Assembly (NCBI GenBank): GCA_019454045.1
Contig: SKCR01015058.1
Location: forward strand, 82,287 to 146,286
DNA length: 64,000 nt
Direction: 5' to 3'
Source of the DNA: Zanthoxylum bungeanum
Lineage: Eukaryota > Streptophyta > Magnoliopsida > Sapindales > Rutaceae
Shown here: positions 56,765 to 64,000 of the stretch, in pieces
Layout of the letters: every line of letters starts with the position of its first letter
Numbering within the stretch: position 1 is the first letter of the stretch
The notes under the pieces: model-generated
Told to the model about the DNA's origin: nothing
Databases searched by the model: none
What the model saw: only the letters and a program-made list of their open reading frames with translations
Made by a program: the position numbers and the translations under genes

Positions 56765-58807
56765 TGTTGAATTTTCTAAGGGTCCCAAGATCAAAATACA
56801 AGCATGAATCACAAGTGAATACAACGACGAAGTTGCGGAATACTTACATCGAGCGGTTGAGAGACGATTTGGGCAAAAAAATTCGCACTTCACTGCCCAC
56901 TGCCACTGCTCACGCAGTAACAGCCCACTGCCCTCCATTTGCTGTTTTTGGTCACCAAAATCAAGCTCCAAGATTTCCGAAATGGTTCCCGACTCATGGG
57001 GGACTTCCCTATCACCTTCGCATTGATCCTGGAGTGTGCTAGCACTCTTGTTTTGCCACAAAACCACTTGCTTCCCTCCATTTTCTCTTGATTTCTCTCG
57101 GCAGTTCACTGCCCATTTGGAACCAGAAAATGGCGTGAGATGAGAGGAAAAATGTTGCTTCCAACGTGAGGAGAGAGAGAGGCTAAAGAAAAATATGTAT
57201 TAGGTTTTTATTTATTTCCAAAAATTAATAAACCATATACACTTTTTCATTTGAAAAAGTCAAGCATTTAAATGCTTCAACTACCTCCATCAATCACCAT
57301 CAATCACATCAATCAATCTTGTCAAGTCACATCACTCAAAGTGACAAGTGATTTGACGCTTGATGCGACTAGCGATTTGACGCTTGATTTGACTTGCGTG
57401 CCGCACTCGAATTCGAAACGCGAATGCGCTCGCAAATAATCTCGGGCTCGGATTTGCTAATTCTAAATTAACGAATTTTCCGTTACGTCGTAATTAAATG
57501 ATTACGCCTAGCGAAATCACTATTCACGTCGCTAACGAATTAATTCAGAATTAATTCGCTCGCCCGAATTAAAATCTAATTTTAATTCAGCGTCGAAATC
57601 CAATTTCCTTTAATATATCAAATATATTAATTAATCAATTAATTCCAAATTAATCGTTCTCTCTCTTTAAATGATATTTTATCCCAGATAAAATATCTCA
57701 GCGATTAATCCCAGATTAATTTTCTCTCTCATCTAATAATCCCAGATTAATTAAAAGTGCGAGTCATACGTCATCGGTGAATCTTGGGAAGCGACCCATG
57801 AGATCCCCGGATTAGTTGGCAGTAAATACGGTCGTCGGAGTATCCGAATCACGTACGTACCAAGTACTACGTTCTACCGATTTACGAGACAAGGTCGACT
57901 CCTAGCAAAGCACGATGTCTACCAAATTCTCCGGTCATATTCATCTAAGAATATTAAGATTTGTATCAAGCGTAGTATACCATTGTATTGTGTATATCGG
58001 TCCAGTATCGAACAGTCACGTGCTAGGGCTGGGGCTGGATAAGTGTCTGCCCCGTCCGAAGCACATGTCGGATGTCTGGTAACATAGTCTCTATAATCGG
58101 ATATTCATAACCTGGTCACAATATCCCGATTGGTTGCGCAACACTCAAGAGCACTAGCACCGTATCCTGCGTGACATCATCTCCAATATGACTGAAGTGA
58201 TACTTCCATCTTGACATCACACCCAATACACTACGACTCTCTGATAAACCCAGAAGTGGTGTACACAGAACCGGTTAAAGCCATGCACACCAAGACCAAA
58301 GTCTATCGATTATCGTAAGTATTAGCGATGTAAGTCTCAGGTTAAGACTATAAACACCTACCTTGATTTCGGCCTCCCATAGACACATAGTCATTATACC
58401 AATGGGATTCCGAGAGGTCTATCCAGAGCGAAGCTGTTTCCCGTACCATCGGTGAAACACAACCTCCTATCGCACTTGCATAAGTATCCTATACTTATAT
58501 ATATGAGAACTATGCCGTTGTGCCCTCACAACGCGCACAAGTGCAATACTAGCTTATTCCGCATTATCGATGTCCAGTCTCGATAATACTCCGGCTAGGG
58601 ATATTTAATGATTAATCCTTCGGGGACTGATACTGTCTCATATCATTCTCAATCCAGGAACTAATCATAGGGACCTCTCTTCATTTATATATCTATGGCG
58701 ATCTAATCACAAATGATGAGAGTGCAATTTCCTTGTCACATAGTTAATTTGTACACACAACACATGATCTGTACAAATAGTGACGCTATGGGTCATATTA
58801 TCCAACA
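56765..58807 (-). repeat. 3' LTR of Copia-E
   Basis: A 2043-bp LTR. The plus strand starts TGTTGAATTTTCTAAGGGTC and ends ATATTATCCAACA, followed by the PPT (AAGTGGGAG on the minus strand, 58810-58818). It interrupts the Tat/Ogre-like PR linker. It is close to the LTRs of Copia-A and Copia-F. Confidence 0.92.
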
Positions 58808-60676
58808 ATCTCCCACTTGGCACATAGCCAGTCACTCAAGTGTCCCACACCCGAACTATGTACGGTTCGCTCAAATTGCTGAGGAAAGGTTTTCGTCAGC
58901 GGACTTGTTTGATTATCGTTTGACGCGATTTATACGATCATCACATCGCCACGATGTATGATCCGAACGAATCAGATGAATAGAAGTATATATCTGGATC
59001 GTCGATGAGACCTTTAATTCCTTAGCCTGTGCTGACGCCTAGCTCAGCCGCTAACAGAACTATATCTAATCTAATTAGATTTATTATCGATCCAAATGGC
59101 TTCTATTGGTGCCTCAGCTGCAGCAATAATCCGCATTTGTTGTTTATTCGGCAACAGTTATCTTGCTCGGAATATTTCCAGCTCAGTGTTCCGTTATTCA
59201 AACTTTAGTACCACAATATTTAACTGTCTGGAAACTTGCAGCAGTGATCCCAGTCACTTCAAGTTCTCCTTCTCCATAGTTTAAGACAACATTTTTAGTT
59301 CTCTCAGATACAAACAGATGTTCTTAATCTTTAATCCAGTGACTATCACTTGGATTGACCTGATCATGACTCCATATGCTCGAAGCGTATGAGACATCCT
59401 ATCAAGTACATTTTAAATGTACAATTTCCCAGAGAGTGTTAACAACTCCAAATCTATACCAGTAGATCTTTATTCTTGAATAAAGGTTGTTACTCCCCAG
59501 AATTCTACGGAGAATTTCTATTGAAAGCCAAGCTTTCAACAATAGCTTTATGGGAATTTCACTGTCAGTGTGCTCTCCCACTAACCTCCTTATATACACA
59601 AGAATTATTTCGTTTTGAGTCAAATCACAAACCATTATGATTATTTCAAAACGACAGTTCCAAGAACCTTATGGTTGCATTAATCCAAACATGGATCGAA
59701 TAACCCGCAAACCTTGTTTGTCGGTTATACAAAATCGTCAGGATGTTGTAAACATCCTCCAAAAGGTTTCCTTTTCAGGAAAGCGATTTTGATCTATAAC
59801 TGACACATTTCATAAATGAATTCGCAGTTTCTTTCAAGCATCTTCAAAATGGATTTACCATGGCAACAGATAAAAGGTTGAACCGTTATTAACACAATGT
59901 TGATAACGATACCTTTCCGTCAAAAGCCCAGCTTTGTACGTTGGTATGTTGCCTTCCATGTATGTCTTCCTTGAAGACGTTTATAGTACCAATGGGCACA
60001 ATGCCTTGTGGTTACAACAACTAGTATCCAAACATAGTTGTTATACATGGAATCCATTTCGGACTCATGGCACTTTGCCATAATAGGGAGTCGATACCTC
60101 GTATCACTTCCTCAAAACGTAATAGGATGGTACACCTCCATAAGATTGACATCTTTATGGGGTGAGATCAGAAACCATACCCTAGGTTGTTTTCTGACTC
60201 TTTCTGATCTACTAGTTTCTTGTGTATTTGAAGATTAATGGTATAGATTCATCATAGATGAACTATTTGTGTTCCATTAAGGACTTCGTGCCTTGAACAG
60301 TATTACTCCGATTTTCATCGAGTATCACTATCCTCCCACTTACCACTGCATATCGGTATTCCTCTCAGGAAAACCGCATGGTGAGCAACAATCACATTGT
60401 TCTCATGTGAGATTTACAAGTACTATACTTAAGGTTTTCTTTAGGATAACCTATATTGGCACTTATCCAATTTGGGTCTATTAGTTTGGTATCATCCAAA
60501 CGTTATGCCTGGCATACCCAAATTATCAGGAATGAGAAACCCCGTTTCTTTCATGTTCATATCCTATATGATATCTGTCAAACAGATTTATATGGAACCT
60601 TATTCTAAATAAGTTTTGCACTGTTAATACTATCCTATTGAAGGAAACAGTAGCTCAGAGCGACTCGTGATAAACC
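58808..60676 (-). pseudogene. Copia-E RNase H, RT and IN part, broken
   Basis: Minus-strand pol: RNase H at about 58830-59290, RT at about 59290-60540 and the IN C-terminal part to 60676. An RT frame at 59402-59635 reads MVCDLTQNEIILVYIRRL and LYSRIKIYWYRF, with the YVDD region deleted. The sequence stops after GATAAACC, at the same point where Copia-B continues TTATCATG (9683), because Copia-F is inserted there. The rest of E lies beyond the window. Confidence 0.78.
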
Positions 60677-62697
60677 TGTTGGTTTATTCTAAGGTCCCAA
60701 GATCAAACAAGACATGAAAACAATGTGTGAATACATCAACGGAGGTAGCGGAATACTCACATCGATCGGTTGAGTCGATTTGGAGACGATTCAAGCCCAA
60801 AAACGCACTGCCATGTAAGCCTACTGCATGCAGTCCACTGCCTACAAAACAGAAAATTGAGTGAAGAAACGGAGCTCCAATCTTCGTCGGATGGATCCCG
60901 TCTCATGGGGAAACCTCCCTACCACCTTCGCAAGACTTGTAAGTGTGCTAGCACTTGATTTCTCACCATGAGAAACCACTTTTGCTTCCCTTTAGCTCAC
61001 GCCCAAACTGGTTCCAAACCAGTGAACACTTTGCTCAAATGGGCGTGAGAGAAGAGAGACAATTTGAGAGAGAAGAAGTTGTGTTATGTTAATTAAAATG
61101 ATTTACCAAAAATCAATTTATATTTATGCCATAATTTATTAAATTAATAATAAATTTATGACACAAAACATGCAATGGTTTAGAGTGTCAAACACTCAAT
61201 TTCCATGCAATAACATTGAGTGCTTTGTACACTATCTACATGCAATGCATTAGAATGACATGTGTCATGTGGGCCCCACACGTTTCCAAATGAAAGTGGG
61301 CCCACGTGCACTCACGCGTTCGGGTTCGATATTTCCGAAATACCGAGCTTACGTCGCGACGTTAATTCAATCGAATTTAAATAAATAATTGCGCCTGGCG
61401 AAATTATTATTTACGTCGCTAACGAATAATTCTAAATTAACTCGTTTTGCCCGAATTAAAATCTAATTTTAATTCCGCGTCGAAATCTAATTTCATCTAA
61501 TATATCGAATATATTAATACATCGATTAATTCCGAATTAATCGTTCTCTCTCTTTAGACGACATTTTATCCCAGATAAAACATCTCCGTTATTAATCCTA
61601 GATTAATTTTCTCTCTCTTCTTTATAATCCCAGATTATTCAAGAGTGCGAGTTGTGCGTCATCGGTGGATTATCGGGAAGCGACCCATGAGATCCCCGGA
61701 TAATCTGGCAGTAAATACGGTCGTCGGAGAGTATCCGAATCACGTACGTACCAAGTACTACGTTCTACCGATTTACGAGACAAGGTCGACTCCTAGCAAA
61801 GCACCAAGTCTTCCAAGTCTCCGGACATATTCATCAAAGAATATCAAAGATCTGTATCAAGCGTAGTATACTAATGTATTGTGCATATCGGTCCAGTATC
61901 GGATAATCACGTGTTAGGGCTGGGGCTGGATAAGTGTCTGCCCCGTCCGAAACACATATCGGATGTCTGGTAACTAGTCTCTATAATCGGATATTCATGA
62001 CCTGGTCATAATATCACGATTGGATGCGCATCACTTAAGAGCACTAATACCGTATCCTGCGTGACATCATCTCCATTATGACTGGAGTGACACTTCCGTC
62101 TCGACATCACATCCAATACACTACGATCTCTGATAAACCCAGAAGAGGTGAACACAGAACCAGTTAAGATCCCCCACCACCAAAACCAAAGTTTACCGAT
62201 TGTCGTAAGTATTAGCGATGTAAGTCTCAGGTTAAGACTATACACACCTACCTTGATTTCGGCCTCCCATAGACACCTAGTCATAATACCAATGGGATTC
62301 CGAAGGGTCTATCCAGAGCGAAGCTGTTTCCCGTACCATCGGTGAAACACGACCTCTTATCGCACTTGCACAAGTATCCAATACTTATATATATGAGAAC
62401 TATGCCGTTGTGCCCTCACAACGCGCACAAGTGCAATACTAGCCTATTCCGCATTATCGATGTCCAGTCTCGATAATACTACGGCTAGGGATATTTAATG
62501 ATTAATCCTTCGTGGACTGATACTGTCTCATATCATCTCAATCCAGGAACTAATCATAGGGACCTCTCTTCATTTATATATCTAAGGTGATCTAATCACA
62601 AAATGACGAGAGTGCATTTCCTTGTTACATAGTTAATTTGCTACAACAACACAATGATCTGTGCAAATAGTGACGCTATGGGTCATATTATCCAACA
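60677..62697 (-). repeat. 3' LTR of Copia-F
   Basis: A 2021-bp LTR, starting TGTTGGTTTATTCTAAGGTC and ending ATTATCCAACA on the plus strand, with the PPT at 62700-62708. Left flank AAACC is the presumed duplication. It is the closest relative of the solo LTR at 32632-34663. Confidence 0.92.
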
Positions 62698-64000
62698 ATC
62701 TCCCACTTGGCACATAGCCAGTCACTCGAGTGTCTAACACCCGAACTATGTAAGGTTCGCTCAAATTGCTGAGGAAAGGTTTTCGTCAGCGGATTTGTTC
62801 GATTATCGTTTGACGCGATTTATATGATCATCACATCGCCACGATGTATGATCCGAACGAATCAGATGATATAGAAGTATATATCTGGATCGTCGATGAG
62901 ACCTTTAATTCCTTAGCCTGTGCTGACGCCTAGCTCAGCTGCTAACAGAACTATATCTAATCTAATTAGATTTATTCTTGATCCAAATGGCTTCTATTGC
63001 TGCCTCAGCTGCAGCAATAATCCGCATTTGTTGTTTATTCGGCAACAGTTATCTTGCTTGGAAGATTTCCAGCTCACTGTCATGTTATTCAAATTTTATA
63101 GTACCGCAGTATTTAAGCGTTTGGAAACTTGCTGCAGTGATCCCAGTCACTTCAAGTTCTCCTTCTCCATAGTAAAAGATAGCATCTTTAGTTTCAGAGA
63201 TACTAACAGACGCTCTTAACTTCAATCCAGTGATTATCACTTGGATTGACTCGATTGTGACTCCATATGCTCGAAGCGTATGAGACACCAATACAAGTAT
63301 ATATTAAATGTACAATTTCCAGAGAGTGTTAACAACTCCAATCTATCCCAGTAGATCTTTATTCCTCTAATAAAGGTTGTTATCTCTCAGAATTCTACGG
63401 AGAATTTCTATTGAAAGCCAAGCTTTCAACAATAGCTATATGGGAATTTACTTGTCAGTGCGCTCTCCCACTAACCTCCTTATATACACAAGAATTATTT
63501 CGTTTTGAGTCAAATCATAAACCATTATGATTATTTCAAAACGTCAGTTCCAAGAACCTTATGCTTGCATTGATCCAAACATTGATCGAATAACCCGCAA
63601 ACCTTGTTTGTCGGTTATACAAAATCGTCAGGATGTTGTAAACATCCTCCAAAAGGTTTCCTTTTCAGGAAAGCGATTTTGATTTGTAACTGACATATTT
63701 TATAAATGAAATATACAGTTATCAACAAGCATCTTCAAAATGGATTTACCATGGCAACAGGTAAAAAGGTTGAACCGTTATTAACACAATGTTGATAACG
63801 ATACCTTTCCGTCAAAACCTTAGGTTTGCACGTTGGTATGTTGCCTTCCATGTATGTCTTCCTTGAAGACGTTTAATGTACCATAGGCAAACGCCTTGTG
63901 GTACAAAACTAGTATCCAAAATAGTTGTTACACATGGAATCCATTTCGGATCATGGCACTTTGCCATAACAGGGAGTCGATACCTTGTATCACTACCTCA
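62698..64000 (-). pseudogene. Copia-F RNase H and RT, partial at window end
   Basis: Minus-strand pol colinear with 58808-60100. RNase H lies at about 62720-63190 and RT runs from about 63190 into the window edge. A minus frame at 63085-63291 (MVSHTLRAYGVTIESIQVII) covers the RT/RNase H connection. It is broken by stops and continues beyond 64000. Confidence 0.78.

Noticed and set aside
1..64000. A coherent new biological system (defence, secretion, metabolic cluster)
   Set aside because: All well-supported features belong to LTR retrotransposons or captured, broken host fragments; no intact multi-gene unit was found on either strand.

Overview
This window looks like intergenic, repeat-dense plant nuclear DNA. 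It is AT-rich and has no intact cellular gene. Nearly every base can be assigned to nested, decayed LTR retrotransposons. The evidence is LTRs of 1.6-2.9 kb ending TG..CA, primer-binding sites (PBS) matching plant tRNAs, polypurine tracts (PPT), 5-bp target-site duplications (TSD), and broken gag-pol reading frames. The species cannot be named from the sequence. The family mix (long-LTR Ty1/copia, Athila-like and Tat/Ogre-like Ty3/gypsy) is typical of a medium to large angiosperm genome.

Layout. 1-2416: 5' leader and 5' LTR of a minus-strand Copia (A), inserted into a minus-strand Athila-like element (2417-5809, continuing 15675-~15940). That Athila LTR is split by a structurally complete 9.9-kb minus-strand Copia (B, 5810-15674, TSD ATATG). 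At 15906-15940 a perfect hairpin marks a head-to-head junction with a plus-strand Athila-like element (~15941-17935). This is cut by a minus-strand Tat/Ogre-like deletion derivative (17936-24512), whose 3' UTR carries a large minisatellite field. At 24513 it abuts, head-to-head, a plus-strand Tat/Ogre-like element (24513-28415), forming a large inverted repeat. A plus-strand, non-autonomous Athila-like element (28416-~35650) follows. It carries an almost full-length, intronless LOG (cytokinin-activating phosphoribohydrolase) pseudogene and is itself split by a Copia solo LTR (32632-34663, TSD GTATC).

35660-50784 is a plus-strand Copia host, broken by a minus-strand Athila-like fragment with two tandem LOG 5' fragments (36032-38624) and by a complete minus-strand Copia (D, 39429-49265). 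D landed inside the protease active-site codons of the host. The host's integrase (49266-50784) is the best-preserved coding sequence here, with D,D35E retained but seven nonsense codons. A plus-strand Tat/Ogre-like element (50785-56764; LTR, PBS, gag) interrupts this host. It is interrupted by Copia E (56765 onward), which is interrupted by Copia F (60677 to beyond the window). Nesting depth at the right edge is therefore four.

No CRISPR array, rRNA/tRNA gene, bacterial-style operon or defence system was seen, and I found no convincing new biological system. The most interesting items are the LOG capture by gypsy elements (one plus copy and two tandem minus partial copies), the two head-to-head LTR junctions, the tandem-repeat field in the Tat 3' UTR, and the insertion that bisects a protease catalytic motif. 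Lineage names are from motif recognition by eye, without database searches.
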